Assembly: GCF_022398315.1 (NCBI RefSeq)
Contig: NZ_JAKEVF010000009.1
Span: forward strand, 496-64,495
Source: Shewanella sp. Isolate11
GTDB lineage: Bacteria > Pseudomonadota > Gammaproteobacteria > Enterobacterales > Shewanellaceae
Direction: 5' to 3'
Length of the DNA: 64,000 nucleotides
Of this stretch, positions 48,083 through 58,600 are shown in pieces. A model generated the notes under the pieces. It had not been told where the DNA came from. It saw nothing but the letters and a program-made list of their open reading frames with translations, and ran no database searches. Numbering within the stretch: the stretch's first letter is position 1; each line of letters begins with the position of its first letter. The position numbers and the translations under genes were made by a program.

Positions 48083-48343
48083 ATGCATAGATGTTTTAGA
48101 CAAATTAAAAAATACCACAAGCTGCTTATCATATTGGCGTTAACTCAGCTATCGGCTTGCTCGCATCTGCTGTGCCAAGCACAAACCGATAGGGCACCAG
48201 ATCCTCAGCAGCAAGATGCTGAAAATCGGCGCTGCATCGCTCAGATGGAAAAAAACATAGCCGATGATAAACGCCAACAACAGCGGGAAAACCAAGCACT
48301 ATTACAAGCATCGATGGACAAGCACCTCAAACAAAAAAGCTAG
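48083..48343 (+). CDS. small lipoprotein of unknown function
   Basis: 86 residues starting MHRCFRQIKK. The frame is open upstream through the repeat element, but a signal sequence beginning here with lipobox LSAC (about residues 22-25) places the start at 48083. The mature part is short, helical, Gln/Asp/Lys-rich (DAENRRCIAQMEKNIADDKRQQQREN), likely coiled coil. Ribosome site is weak. The stop lies inside a terminator stem. Family not recognised. Confidence 0.6.
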   Translation: MHRCFRQIKKYHKLLIILALTQLSACSHLLCQAQTDRAPDPQQQDAENRRCIAQMEKNIADDKRQQQRENQALLQASMDKHLKQKS

Positions 48344-48360
48344 CCCTATCGGCTAGCTTT
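48336..48360 (+). terminator. terminator overlapping the lipoprotein stop codon
   Basis: A 10-bp stem (aaagctagcc / ggctagcttt) with a CTATC loop and flanking A and T runs. The stop TAG at 48341-48343 is within the left arm. Confidence 0.8.
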
Positions 48361-48390
48361 GTCACTCACGTTCAAACCTCTGCCCAGGTA

Positions 48391-48494
48391 ATACCAATCA
48401 GTCTAACCATAGCGAGCAATAGTTAGACTAAGCAACGCAGAGAGGCACGAAAAGATGCCCATTAAGCGATGCTGCTTATCCCTAACTCAGATTA
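48391..48494. mobile_element. chimeric MITE at the mogA stop codon
   Basis: It begins ATACCAATC, the end of the 21698-21873 family. Its interior (48407-48490) closely matches the part of copy 1 at about 39551-39630 (CGCAGAGAGGCACG...AAGATGCC). Its other end, read from mogA, is AATCTGAGTTAGGGATAA, 13 of 18 identical to the AACCTGAACTC end. Those first two A bases complete the mogA TAA stop. No flanking duplication is evident. Confidence 0.65.
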
Positions 48495-49025
48495 TTTAGC
48501 TTTGGGCCTAAACGGTTTTATTACCGCGTCATCACATTCTAAAAATGGGCCATCCATTAAGTCGATACAGTAAGGAATAGCAGGGAATACCGCGTCTAAA
48601 CATTCACGGATTGATTTAGGCTTGCCAGGTAAATTCACAATTAAGCTATCGCCACGCAGCCCTGCTGTTTGGCGTGATAGGATTGCCGTAGGCACAAACT
48701 TTAATGATTCAGCGCGCATCAGCTCGCCAAACCCAGGCATCATGCGGTCGCACACCGCTTCGGTCGCTTCAGGAGTCACATCGCGCTTTGCTGGCCCAGT
48801 TCCGCCTGTCGTCACAATCAGGCTACAATCTTGCTCGTCTGCCATCTTGATCAGTGTCGCTTCAATCACATCTTGCTCGTCGGGAATCACCTCATAAACC
48901 GGCTGCCATTCAGACGTCAGATACTCATTTAATACGTCAATAATGGCCTTACCCGAAATATCTTCATACACTCCAGCGCTAGCGCGGTCGCTGACGGTCA
49001 CAATGCCAATTTTAGCTTTTGCCAT
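48492..49025 (-). CDS. mogA: molybdopterin adenylyltransferase
   Basis: 177 residues from the ATG at 49025, chosen for the AAAGGATC upstream; the frame extends nine codons further. It activates molybdopterin with ATP before Mo insertion. MoaB/Mog motifs: IGIVTVSDRASAGVYEDISG, VTTGGTGPAKRDVTPEA and SLIVNLPGKPKSIRE. It is transcribed alone. A chimeric repeat abuts its stop codon. Confidence 0.94.
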   Translation of the reverse strand: MAKAKIGIVTVSDRASAGVYEDISGKAIIDVLNEYLTSEWQPVYEVIPDEQDVIEATLIKMADEQDCSLIVTTGGTGPAKRDVTPEATEAVCDRMMPGFGELMRAESLKFVPTAILSRQTAGLRGDSLIVNLPGKPKSIRECLDAVFPAIPYCIDLMDGPFLECDDAVIKPFRPKAK

Positions 49026-49195
49026 TCCTATGATCCTTTTATCTAACGTCATTATCTACTTAAACAATTGCGCCTAAAGTAACATAATTCTTGGCAAAAA
49101 TTGCACCTCTTATCGGCAAATTGCAACATGGCGCAGAGGGTAAGTTTTATCTAGAGGGAATCAAGTAAAGGGAAAGGTACAGGACTAAACAGATA

Positions 49196-50089
49196 TCAAT
49201 CATCACAAAGATATTGACCCTGCTGATAACAGACTAAGCGGTTACGACCATCAGCTTTAGCCTTATACACAGCCTCGTCGGCTAATAGCAGTAAATGAGC
49301 AAAATCGGCGTTATCTATGTTCGCTACCACTAGGCCAAAACTTCCTGTCACTTCCACTCCTAGAGGTTTTAATTGCTGTAATTTTTGCCGAATTAACTCT
49401 GCCTTAGCGCGAGCCTGATACAGCCCCAACTCCATCATCACCACAAAGGCTTCTCCGCCTAAACGGGCCACCATGTCCTCTTTTCTAAAGCTTTGCTGCA
49501 GTAAACGCCCAACTTGCTGCAATATAACATCACCGACCTGATGCCCATTAAATTCATTGATCTGTTTAAAATAATCCAGATCGATCATCAATAATGACAG
49601 CTCACCATGATGACGTACCATGTTCGCCAGACTCTGCGAGGCTCGCTCGGCCAAGAAATGACGATTATACAAGCCGGTCAATTGATCATGAAATGCCATA
49701 TATTTAAGCTGCTGTTGATGTTGTTTTAACTGGATATGGGTCGATACCCGCGCTCGAACGACAGCGGGCGATATAGGTTTAGAAATACAATCCGCCGCGC
49801 CTAAGGCTAAGCCTTTCTGCTCGGCTTCACTGTTATTGGTGCTAATGAGAATAATAGGAATATCGCTGGTTTCTGGGCTAGCTTTTAATTGACGGCAGAG
49901 CCGATAAGGATCAAGTTTAGAGGTGAGCATATTGAGCAAAATCAGATCGGGTTGCTGCTTTGCCGCTAACAGGCAGGACTCACCGTTATCGGCGGCCCAC
50001 ACTTGATATTGATCTTGTAGGCACTGCTCCATGTTCAAGACGTTTGTTTTAACGTCATCCACAACCAGCACCACAGAGAGTTTATTCAT
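49196..50089 (-). CDS. receiver-GGDEF protein with degenerate phosphorylation and signature sites
   Basis: 297 residues: a CheY-like receiver (1-120) and a GGDEF domain (about 130-295). The acidic pair D11/D12 and K104 are present, but the phospho-acceptor Asp is Asn53 (DLILLNML). The GGDEF signature is GGEAF (211-215), with Ala replacing the last acidic residue, though D170 and the YNRHFL region remain. It may therefore be a phosphorylation-independent, weak or inactive diguanylate cyclase or a c-di-GMP-signalling adaptor. It lies next to the adhesin/type I secretion operon, whose relatives are often controlled by c-di-GMP. Confidence 0.85.
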   Translation of the reverse strand: MNKLSVVLVVDDVKTNVLNMEQCLQDQYQVWAADNGESCLLAAKQQPDLILLNMLTSKLDPYRLCRQLKASPETSDIPIILISTNNSEAEQKGLALGAADCISKPISPAVVRARVSTHIQLKQHQQQLKYMAFHDQLTGLYNRHFLAERASQSLANMVRHHGELSLLMIDLDYFKQINEFNGHQVGDVILQQVGRLLQQSFRKEDMVARLGGEAFVVMMELGLYQARAKAELIRQKLQQLKPLGVEVTGSFGLVVANIDNADFAHLLLLADEAVYKAKADGRNRLVCYQQGQYLCDD

Positions 50090-50290
50090 GCTTTCCTCTC
50101 AGGCCTGCATATCAACCTAATAAACAACACAACCCAAGTGGATAGCGCTACTACTTTAAAAGTGTAGCAGAGATGGCGGCAGTTACAGGCAGATAGACTT
50201 TCGATGAAAAGTAGGCTGGCGATTTAAGATGAAGCGACAAAAAATATGCTGAATAGCTCACTTTCTTACACTGATTAATATCAGAACAAA

Positions 50291-50313
50291 ATGGCGGCAG
50301 ATATTGCCGCCAT
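50291..50313 (-). terminator. terminator of the adhesin/secretion operon
   Basis: A perfect 9-bp stem (atggcggca / tgccgccat) with a GATAT loop, 34 bases past the OmpA-like stop on the minus strand and followed there by TTTTGTT. Confidence 0.8.
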
Positions 50314-50346
50314 GAAACCCGTCTCGATAGCAATAACCCTATGGGG

Positions 50347-50949
50347 CTATTTCGCTTTTAAGTCTTTACGTTCAGAAGTGTAAATATCCCACATTTTGGC
50401 TTCACCCGCTTCTTGCCAAGTGGCGACCCCGACTAAACGATGTTCACGGCCAGAGACTTGTTGTGGAATGTGGTTCTTACTGTAATAAACCTCTTCCTTA
50501 ATCGCATCGGCAGGAAAACCTTGCGACAGGGCTAACTGACGAATATAGGCCACCCGACGCTTAGCCAGTGCCGAGTTATAATGCTCAGTGCCCTCTTCAC
50601 TAGTGTCACCCACCAGATATAACACTGGCGATTGGCGCTTGGCTAAGTTAGCAATGATGCCTTTCCATTTGGCATCTTCCTCCGGACTCAGTTTGTCTTT
50701 ATCGAAGCCAAACATCACAACCCTAAAGTCTTCCTTGAGGGTCACTGTGGGGCTAGGACATCCATCGTTACTGATCACTAAGCCCTTATTCGTTGAGGCA
50801 CAATTGTCACGGGCATCGATCACACCATCGACATCACTATCTTGCAAGGCGCGCGTTTGTGGCACGACTTCGAAAGGCTCGGCGGTTTCCGCACACCCCT
50901 GTAACAAGAATAAAGCACACAGAATTAATTGGATCTGTAGCAGGCGCAT
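50347..50949 (-). CDS. OmpA-family lipoprotein of the adhesin secretion operon
   Basis: 200 residues with lipobox LLQGC (Cys about 19). A thrombospondin-3-like calcium motif DSDVDGVIDARDNC (37-50) precedes an OmpA C-terminal-like domain (about 75-190: VVMFGFDKDKLSP, HYNSALAKRRVAYIRQLAL) expected to bind peptidoglycan. It starts one base after the TolC-like gene. In Shewanella bpfA-type loci an OmpA-like gene also follows the TolC homologue, so it probably supports or anchors the secretion channel. Confidence 0.88.
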   Translation of the reverse strand: MRLLQIQLILCALFLLQGCAETAEPFEVVPQTRALQDSDVDGVIDARDNCASTNKGLVISNDGCPSPTVTLKEDFRVVMFGFDKDKLSPEEDAKWKGIIANLAKRQSPVLYLVGDTSEEGTEHYNSALAKRRVAYIRQLALSQGFPADAIKEEVYYSKNHIPQQVSGREHRLVGVATWQEAGEAKMWDIYTSERKDLKAK

Positions 50950-50950
50950 A

Positions 50951-52246
50951 TTACTTATCCTCCGTCCAAGCTTCAGGCGTGTCGACCCTAAACGATTCCA
51001 TTAAATGCCCGGTAGCATTAATCAGGCGATAGGCTGCGATGTTGTAATTATAATGGGCTGTGATGTAATGCTTACGCGCGGCAAACACCTCAATTTTGGC
51101 ATCGAGTACATCAAGCAGTGATCTTCGTCCTAACTCGAACTGACGAGAATATCCCTTCTCAGCCTGAACCGCTTGGTCAACATTTTCCCGATAATAGCCG
51201 CGTTGCTCTCCAATAAACTCATAGGCGTTCCAAGCAAGACGCACGCCCTCTTCCACCTGCTTCTGGGTGTTTTGACGAATCGAAAGCGCCTGCTGATAAC
51301 GCCAAGATGCCGCTTCGATTCTATCTATGGTTGAACCGCCATTAAACAAGTTGTAACTGAGCATCAACATGGCACGCGCATCTTCATCTGGGCCTTCTAT
51401 TCCCCCTATGTTGTCGTTTTTATTCGCTTGTAACTCGATAGATAGCTTGGGCCAAAAATCACTCTTCTCTCTATCATGTTGGGCATTAGCCGCTTGAGTA
51501 TCTTGAATTGCCGCCTCGATTTCGGGGTGATTCTCTACCGCTAATCGCAATGCATCGGGTAAATTTTTCGGTACAAAATCAAAGTCAGGTTGCGGATCAT
51601 GCAGGTCTTTTGGTAACTGCCCCACCAGATCATAATAGTTAGCCTGCTTATCCATTTGATTATGTCGCGCCGATAAATATCCCGACTGGCTGGTCGCTAA
51701 ACGCGCCTTAACCTGAGCCACGTCGGAGGCGCTGCTCAAACCTTTATTCATCCGCGACTCGATGTTTTTTAGTACTTCTTGATGCTCTTCAATATTGCGC
51801 TCGGATAACTCAACAATTTTATTGGCCATAGACAGTTCGAGGTAGACTCGGCTCACCTCTAAGCTCAGGTTTTCAGCATCAGACAGCAATCCGAAGCGTT
51901 CGGCTTCCTTCTCAAAATCCAGCCTATCGATCTCTGAGGTGGTACGAAAACCATCGAATAATAGCTGCGATACACTGAGGCCAATCTCGGTTCGATCAAG
52001 CTCAGAATCGATCCGTTGACCACTGTTATAACGCACATTTTCATAGCCTATGCCGCCATAGAGTTTAACTTGAGGCAGATAGTCCCCCACTGCAGCACGT
52101 TTATAACGTACCGCTGCCTCGAAGCTGGCATATTTCTGTAAAATCGTCGGATGATGATTAATGGCTTCAGCCACCGACTCTTCGAGTGTCAGTGCATGTG
52201 CTGAGGCTGATAATGTTAGTATTGGAATGAGTATCAGTCGTCGCAT
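50951..52246 (-). CDS. TolC-family outer-membrane channel (AggA/LapE-like)
   Basis: 431 residues. A signal peptide (MRRLILIPILTLSASAHA) is followed by the duplicated outer-membrane-efflux fold, with long helices (VDQAVQAEKGYSRQFELGRRSLLDVLDAK is the classic TolC C-terminal segment, about 355-385). It forms the outer-membrane exit duct of the type I secretion system. It lies 12 bases after the HlyD-like gene in the adhesin operon. Confidence 0.93.
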   Translation of the reverse strand: MRRLILIPILTLSASAHALTLEESVAEAINHHPTILQKYASFEAAVRYKRAAVGDYLPQVKLYGGIGYENVRYNSGQRIDSELDRTEIGLSVSQLLFDGFRTTSEIDRLDFEKEAERFGLLSDAENLSLEVSRVYLELSMANKIVELSERNIEEHQEVLKNIESRMNKGLSSASDVAQVKARLATSQSGYLSARHNQMDKQANYYDLVGQLPKDLHDPQPDFDFVPKNLPDALRLAVENHPEIEAAIQDTQAANAQHDREKSDFWPKLSIELQANKNDNIGGIEGPDEDARAMLMLSYNLFNGGSTIDRIEAASWRYQQALSIRQNTQKQVEEGVRLAWNAYEFIGEQRGYYRENVDQAVQAEKGYSRQFELGRRSLLDVLDAKIEVFAARKHYITAHYNYNIAAYRLINATGHLMESFRVDTPEAWTEDK

Positions 52247-52258
52247 AATATCCTTGCC

Positions 52259-53572
52259 TTATGGTTCCCGTAACGCATTGGCTCTAGCGCGTAACAATGG
52301 CTTAAGCCAGTAATTTAAAACTGTTTTTTCTCCGGTGAGAATGTCCGTACTCGCCTGCATCCCCGATATAATCGGCCAGCCGTTAAGTACGTTTTCCTCA
52401 GTCTTAACATGAGCTTCAAAATAGGTCGTTCCATCATCTAACTGTTGTGCATCTGGGCTGACGTAAATCACTTCCCCTTTTAAACCGCCATAAATTACAA
52501 AATCATAGGCGGTAAATTTAACTGTCGCCTTTAAACCTTTGTGCACAAAGGCAATATCTTTAGGTGCGATACGGGTTTCGACAATCAAAGCCCCGTCTTG
52601 TGGCACGATTCCCATAATGGTCATGCCCGGCTCAACCACGGCACCTATCGAACGCACAACAATATTGGTGACATTGCCATTAATCGGCGAGACGATTTTC
52701 GTTCTTGCCAAGCGGTCGGCTAAGGTTTTCATACTCTCGGTTAAGGCATTGAGTTTATTAATCACCTCATTACGCTCGGCCTCGGCGCGGCTGAGAAAAT
52801 CTAACGCCACAGTAAGATATTCAGCTTCCGTCTGACTCTGCGCCGCTTTGAGCTGACGCCCATTCGCTTGAGACGCCGATAAGTCGCCCTTGAGACGAAT
52901 TTCATCACGTTCGAGTTTGAGTAGTTCCAACTCGGCAACGGCTCCATCTCGCACTGCACCTCGCGTCATCTTTATCTCTTGCTGTACTAGCGCCAAGCCG
53001 CTCAACTGCGCTTCAATAGTGATGTTCACCTCTTCAATCGCTTGCGCTTTTTGTTCAATACCTTGTGCCGACTGTTCTAATTGCGAAGACAGTTGCGATA
53101 ACCGTGAGCGGAATATCGCCAGCGAATGTGAACTGCTTGCTATGTCGTTATCACTGATTTTTTGCGGGGTAATTTTGACCTTGTCTTGCCAATAACCCGC
53201 GGTGTCATCAACAACCACACTGGCAATCTCAGCATCGAGTCGCGCCTTCTGTCGCTTCAGCGCAGCCGCCTGAGAACTTGCTTCATCGAATGCCGAGGCG
53301 AAGCGTAATTCATCCAAAACCAATAAGGGTTCTCCAGCCTTAACCGATTGCCCCTCGTTCACTAAGACTTGCTTTAAGATACCGCCATCGAGACTCTGAA
53401 TTTGTTGTACTGCAAGGGTTGGTACCACCATACCTTGTCCCACCACCACCTCTTCGAGCTTGGCAAATGATGCCCAAACTAAGCTGACCACAATTAATGC
53501 CGCCACCAGCAAGATTAATTGATTGGCGCGCTTCGCTCCTTCTAGGTGCTTGATATGCAAACGGCCGCTCAT
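52259..53572 (-). CDS. type I secretion membrane-fusion protein (HlyD/LapC family)
   Basis: 437 residues. A short cytoplasmic N-terminus and one membrane helix (about 19-38) precede a split lipoyl domain, long coiled-coil helices (about 95-285) and a beta-barrel region with the HlyD signature RTKIVSPINGNVTNIVVRSIGAVVEPG (about 293-317). It bridges the inner-membrane ATPase and the TolC-like channel. The start overlaps the ATPase stop by 4 bases. Confidence 0.94.
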   Translation of the reverse strand: MSGRLHIKHLEGAKRANQLILLVAALIVVSLVWASFAKLEEVVVGQGMVVPTLAVQQIQSLDGGILKQVLVNEGQSVKAGEPLLVLDELRFASAFDEASSQAAALKRQKARLDAEIASVVVDDTAGYWQDKVKITPQKISDNDIASSSHSLAIFRSRLSQLSSQLEQSAQGIEQKAQAIEEVNITIEAQLSGLALVQQEIKMTRGAVRDGAVAELELLKLERDEIRLKGDLSASQANGRQLKAAQSQTEAEYLTVALDFLSRAEAERNEVINKLNALTESMKTLADRLARTKIVSPINGNVTNIVVRSIGAVVEPGMTIMGIVPQDGALIVETRIAPKDIAFVHKGLKATVKFTAYDFVIYGGLKGEVIYVSPDAQQLDDGTTYFEAHVKTEENVLNGWPIISGMQASTDILTGEKTVLNYWLKPLLRARANALREP

Positions 53573-55692
53573 TTCGCCTCTCCTTTTTGACGAACATTAA
53601 CCGCCTTAATTCGGCTCTTACCTCGCTGACGCATCTCATCCGGAATTTGCTCATGGATGATACGGCCTTTATCTATCACCAAAATCCGATCGCACAGGGC
53701 CAATAATTTAGGATTATGGGAAGCTATCACCATAGAAGTGTCGGTAATTTGCGATAAGCAGGCGATGATCTGATTTTCAGAACGCTCATCCATAGCGCTG
53801 GTTGGCTCATCTAATAACATTAATTTCGGCTGACGCAATAACACTCGACCTAAGGCAATCGCCTGACGCTGGCCACCCGAGAGCTGTCGTCCAAATTCGC
53901 CCACCTGACTGTCTAGGCCACTACCGAGTCGGTCCATCAATTTGTCGATGCCAGAACTTACAATGATATTCGCCAGCAAGGTTTCATCGACTCGAGTGAG
54001 TCCAAACAACAAGTTGTCTAATACGGTTCCATAAATTAACGCAGGTTGCTGCGACATCCAGCCAACATTGGCTCGAATATCGCCAATCGACCACTGTCTT
54101 GCCTCTAGGCGATTATAAAATAACTGACCACTGCTCAGCTGATACTGCCCAGCCATAATGGCCAACAAACTCGACTTACCGGCGCCTGCGGGACCAAGCA
54201 GGCCTATTTTTTCACCGGGTTCGATATTGAGATTGACCTCGGTAAAGGCTGGTAGGGAGTGGTCCGGATAATTAAAGCTAGCGTTGCGCAGAGAAACCGC
54301 ACCATTAAAGCCGACCGAGTTACTCGATTGATGGGCTTTTTGCTGCTCTTGTGGCAGCTCAAGGATTGAATTAACCGCAGTGATTGCCGACTGGGTTTGT
54401 TTAAACTTAAGCAGCAGCATTGAAATCTGGTTAATGGCATTGGCCGCACGGCCACTTAACATCACGATGGCAATCAATCCCCCCATACTGAGATTTCCTG
54501 CATGGATCTGATACACACCGGTAATAATTAACCCTATGGTGACCAGTTGCTGACTGTTCATCACGCTATGGCTCAGGGTATTGGAGGCAATGCGAGATTC
54601 ATTCTGCCAATCGGCCAGACTACTGACGGTATCATCCCAAATACGCTGCGCCTTGGCCTCGCCATTATTCTGTTTTGTCTCGACCAGCAGGTTCAGGGTT
54701 TCAATAAGATGCGCTTGGCGCTGAGTCGATAGCTGCGAAGTATGTTCTATGGTTGCCATCAGCTTTTTTTGCATCACAAAGCTAATGATAAACAACAGCA
54801 ACATACAGACTATAGGCACCAACACCATATAGCCGCCCAGCCAAGAAATTAATGCTAAAAACAGTAAGGTAAAGGGTAAATCCACTGCGGTCACTAAAGT
54901 TGCAGAGGTAATAAAATCGCGAATGCTGTCAAACTCTTGTAGCTGCTTGGCAAAGGCGCCTGCCGAAGCCGGACGGTTTTCTAAACGCATACCTAGCACT
55001 TTGGCAAACAAGATATTAGACATGCGAATATCCACCTGTTTACCGGCAACATCAGCTAATCGAGTCCGCGCCTGTTTTAATAGCCAGTCAAAGATAATCG
55101 CTAAACTTGCCCCTGTAGCCAGCACCCACAAGGTATCTATGGCTTGATTGGGCACCACGCGATCATACACATTCATGGTAAATAGCGGTGTCACCAAGGC
55201 GAGAATATTAATGGCTAACGAGCCCAATAAAAAGCTGCCATAGAAAGGTTTTACCTCGTCGAATGCCGCCAACAACCAATGACGTTTTACACTGAAATGA
55301 TGCTCTTCGCTGCGGGCGTCGGTCACCATGTGTCGCTTAACATGCCAGCTATCTTGGTAAAAGTTAGCCTTGAATTCAGCCTCAGAAATTTCAGCTTGTT
55401 GCCCCTCGGCATCCAGCAGTTGTAAGCGCCCCAGCGGGTCCTTGCTAAGCAAACCCGGTTGGTGCTGCTTGGAAATCACGATTGCCGGAAGAGCCAACTT
55501 ATTTAGCGGTAGCTTTTGCTCCACCGCCTCGATACCAACATTGTTGCAGGCTTGCACCAAATCCATTGTAGATAAACGGCCATCGCTAACCACGATATGC
55601 TTGAGCAAGGTCGGCTTGGAAAAGGTTAGTCCTAATTGCAGACACAAGGCCTCAATCACATTGACTAATGCATCTTGAGTTGGATTAATCAT
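53569..55692 (-). CDS. type I secretion ABC transporter (LapB-type, C39-like domain)
   Basis: 707 residues. The N-terminal C39-like domain (about 1-130) lacks the catalytic Cys/His arrangement, so it is a non-cleaving docking domain as in LapB/HlyB. Membrane helices span about 150-430. The nucleotide domain has Walker A G500-S508 (GPAGAGKSS), signature LSGGQRQ (604-610) and Walker B LMLLDEP (624-630). It powers export of the adhesin encoded immediately upstream, whose stop it overlaps by 4 bases. Confidence 0.95.
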   Translation of the reverse strand: MINPTQDALVNVIEALCLQLGLTFSKPTLLKHIVVSDGRLSTMDLVQACNNVGIEAVEQKLPLNKLALPAIVISKQHQPGLLSKDPLGRLQLLDAEGQQAEISEAEFKANFYQDSWHVKRHMVTDARSEEHHFSVKRHWLLAAFDEVKPFYGSFLLGSLAINILALVTPLFTMNVYDRVVPNQAIDTLWVLATGASLAIIFDWLLKQARTRLADVAGKQVDIRMSNILFAKVLGMRLENRPASAGAFAKQLQEFDSIRDFITSATLVTAVDLPFTLLFLALISWLGGYMVLVPIVCMLLLFIISFVMQKKLMATIEHTSQLSTQRQAHLIETLNLLVETKQNNGEAKAQRIWDDTVSSLADWQNESRIASNTLSHSVMNSQQLVTIGLIITGVYQIHAGNLSMGGLIAIVMLSGRAANAINQISMLLLKFKQTQSAITAVNSILELPQEQQKAHQSSNSVGFNGAVSLRNASFNYPDHSLPAFTEVNLNIEPGEKIGLLGPAGAGKSSLLAIMAGQYQLSSGQLFYNRLEARQWSIGDIRANVGWMSQQPALIYGTVLDNLLFGLTRVDETLLANIIVSSGIDKLMDRLGSGLDSQVGEFGRQLSGGQRQAIALGRVLLRQPKLMLLDEPTSAMDERSENQIIACLSQITDTSMVIASHNPKLLALCDRILVIDKGRIIHEQIPDEMRQRGKSRIKAVNVRQKGEAK

Positions 55693-58600
55693 GGCTGCAG
55701 ACTCACTAAGGCCATTTCATCATCGAGTCGGGCAAGCAAGTCATTGGCCGAAGCAGAATACTCCATATTTTGATCTAAGCTCGTGCTCAGGTAATCAGCC
55801 TCTGTGCTTTGAATGAAGCTTTGCTTTATTGCTAAAGACAGTTCACTCTCGCTCGATTCATACTTGGCCTCGAGCAATGCTTCCTGCTTAAGCTCTTCAT
55901 CTAAGGCTTGACCGCCTTGCAAGGTATATGGCAATGGGCTTACTTGGGTTTCCGTTATCGGCACACTCATCGCAGACACAGGTGACGGAGCCGCTAAATC
56001 GACAGTCACAGTAATGGTTTCTACCGCGCCTTCGGCAGTTTCCCCTGCAAGTACCGCTGTCGGTTCGAGAGTTAAAGTAAACACATCGCCATCTTCGGCA
56101 CCGACAACCGTAATAAACTCAACCCGCTCGAGAGACACAACCCAAGCATCGCTGGTCTGTACGCCTTCAGACAAACTCATATCATCTGGGACGCCATAAA
56201 TGGTCAGCTGTCCACTTTCGTTGAAGGCTGGATTTTGCAACGCCAAGCCTAAATTTAACGCCACATTGTTAACATCATTGGCGGTAACATCGGCCACTTG
56301 CGTCCATACTGGTGCATCCACTTGCGGTGAAATCTCAACTTCAAAATTAACCACGGTTGCATCGCTGAAGTCAGACTCCAATCCGCCAAGCACCCTTGCA
56401 ACATCTAAAGAAGTTAGTTCCAACTGCACATCTAATGTGCCGAAGGCTAAATCACCGGGATACAGTTCAAACTGAGTCAAGGAGCTTAACGCCGTCAGGG
56501 TGGCATAGTAGTTGTCGTTCACATCATCGTATTTAAAGGAGATAAATTGATTGCCTATCTTCACCCCTTCTAAACCGACCAAGGCCGAGGCATCATCTGA
56601 AGTCACGACGACTCGCATAGTGATCAACTCAGAACCATCAACTTCCTTAAGTGCGGTATCTAAATCTATGGTGATCACTTCATCTTCGACACTGGAATAC
56701 AGGCTCTCTGGAGGGGTGATCAAGTCGACACCATCGGCAACGGGCGATACACCTACAAGGATATCTGTACTACTCGTTACAAAATCATCTGTGCCAAGCT
56801 CTTGAGTAATAGCCTGAATTGAAAGTGGAATATCACCACTAAAATCGCTCGGCGGTAAAAAGACTAAACCGGCTAATTGCTCCGACGTTACCGACCAAGC
56901 ATAGGTTGGTGAACCGTTAAAATTACCGCCATCGGCACCCACATTTGGTAACTGAATCAGATCTGTACCATCTTGGTAATATAAAACTGAGCCACTTGGC
57001 ACACCACGAATAGTGAGATAAATCTCTTCAGAGCCATCTTGGTCTATCAGACCAAGGCTCGATGCATCAAGGGCTGAGAGGTCGATCAGCGTATCTTCCT
57101 GCCCTTTAACTATGATCTGCTCACTCGGCGTTTCGGCGGCATCGGTAACTGGAGTCACTTCTATCGTAAAGGTATTGTCGAAACTCGCTTGATCGGTGAC
57201 ATCAGAGCCATTAATGGTCGCAGTATCGATACTGGTTGCAGCGAAAAGCAGCCTAAAATCACCGCTCAAATGTAACGGCGGCACAAATTCGAGCAGTAAT
57301 AAGGAGTTATTTAGCTCATCCATTGTGGTGCCAGAAAACGCCCAAGTATCGGTCGAGCCGGCTTGTAATGTCCACAGACCTAAACTGTCACTCAAACTGC
57401 CGCCATCGAGCAAGGTCAGGGTCACAGGCAAAGCACCGTCACCCAGTAAAATCTGCTCTGAACCACCTGTTGTCGGGGTCATATGCGGGTCTTCAAACAC
57501 TAATCGAAGCCCCAATGGAATTGGGCCATCTTCTAACATGGTTTGATTCACCACATCGAGACTAACGCCATCGGCAACGGGTAGAATCTCAATATCAATA
57601 ATTTGCGTATCATCGATGATGGTATCGCCACTGATGGGATCTGTGGCGATAATACGAATAGGAATGCTGAACTCGCCGGCAAAATCTTCATTGATGTTAT
57701 GTAACTGCAAACTGCCGAGTGAATCAGTGGTAAATAGATACTCGATGATATTTTCACCGCTTTCATCATAAATCGCTTGAACATCACTGCCTGTAAAATA
57801 ACCGCCTTGAGGCAAATCCGCAGTCAATACTCTAAAACTCACCACATCGTTTGGATCTGTGGTGATACTCAAGTTGAGGTGGCCACTGAAATCTATCGTC
57901 GTGTCTTCGATGCCGTCGACTGTAGTCAGCTGCAGCATGTCGACCACAGTGGCATTACTGGCAGGAGCATCCTGATCGAATTGCACATAGAAACTCGTTT
58001 CTATGATGGCAGGGTCATCTCTATCCAACACTCGCCCTTCGACGTTTATCAGCGCTGGACCTGTCGCGACTTCACTCTGAATCGTCACCCCAGCCAGCAC
58101 ATCGAGAGCATATTCCTGTACCGTGTCACTGGTGATGCCCGCCACGGGTATCAACCAACGCCCCTCGCCGTCATTAATCGCACCATTGGGATGTGACACA
58201 TACCAGCCATCGCCACTGGGCACAGTAATCACTATGTAGTCGAGTACCTCTGAGCCATCGATATCCCCTTCGAAAAACAACACTTGCCCGGTTAGATCAA
58301 TCGGTGAACCATCGCTGCTGACTAATATCTCAGCTTCACTCTGCAAATTGGTGGTGAGGTTCACTACAGCATCAACGACCACAGTGAGTTGAGTTAATTC
58401 ATAACTCTGCACTTCGACGCCCGATTCTGAGGTATCAGCAATTCGATAACTGGCCTTAAAATCAAATGAGCCATCGGCATCCAGAGGCGGTACAACGGCT
58501 AAACGACCAGAGTTGAGTAAATCATCTATGGTCGGGCTACTGCCATCGAGCAGATCCAACACCGATAAGCCGTCCTCAGGGATAAAAATTTGCGAGCCAT

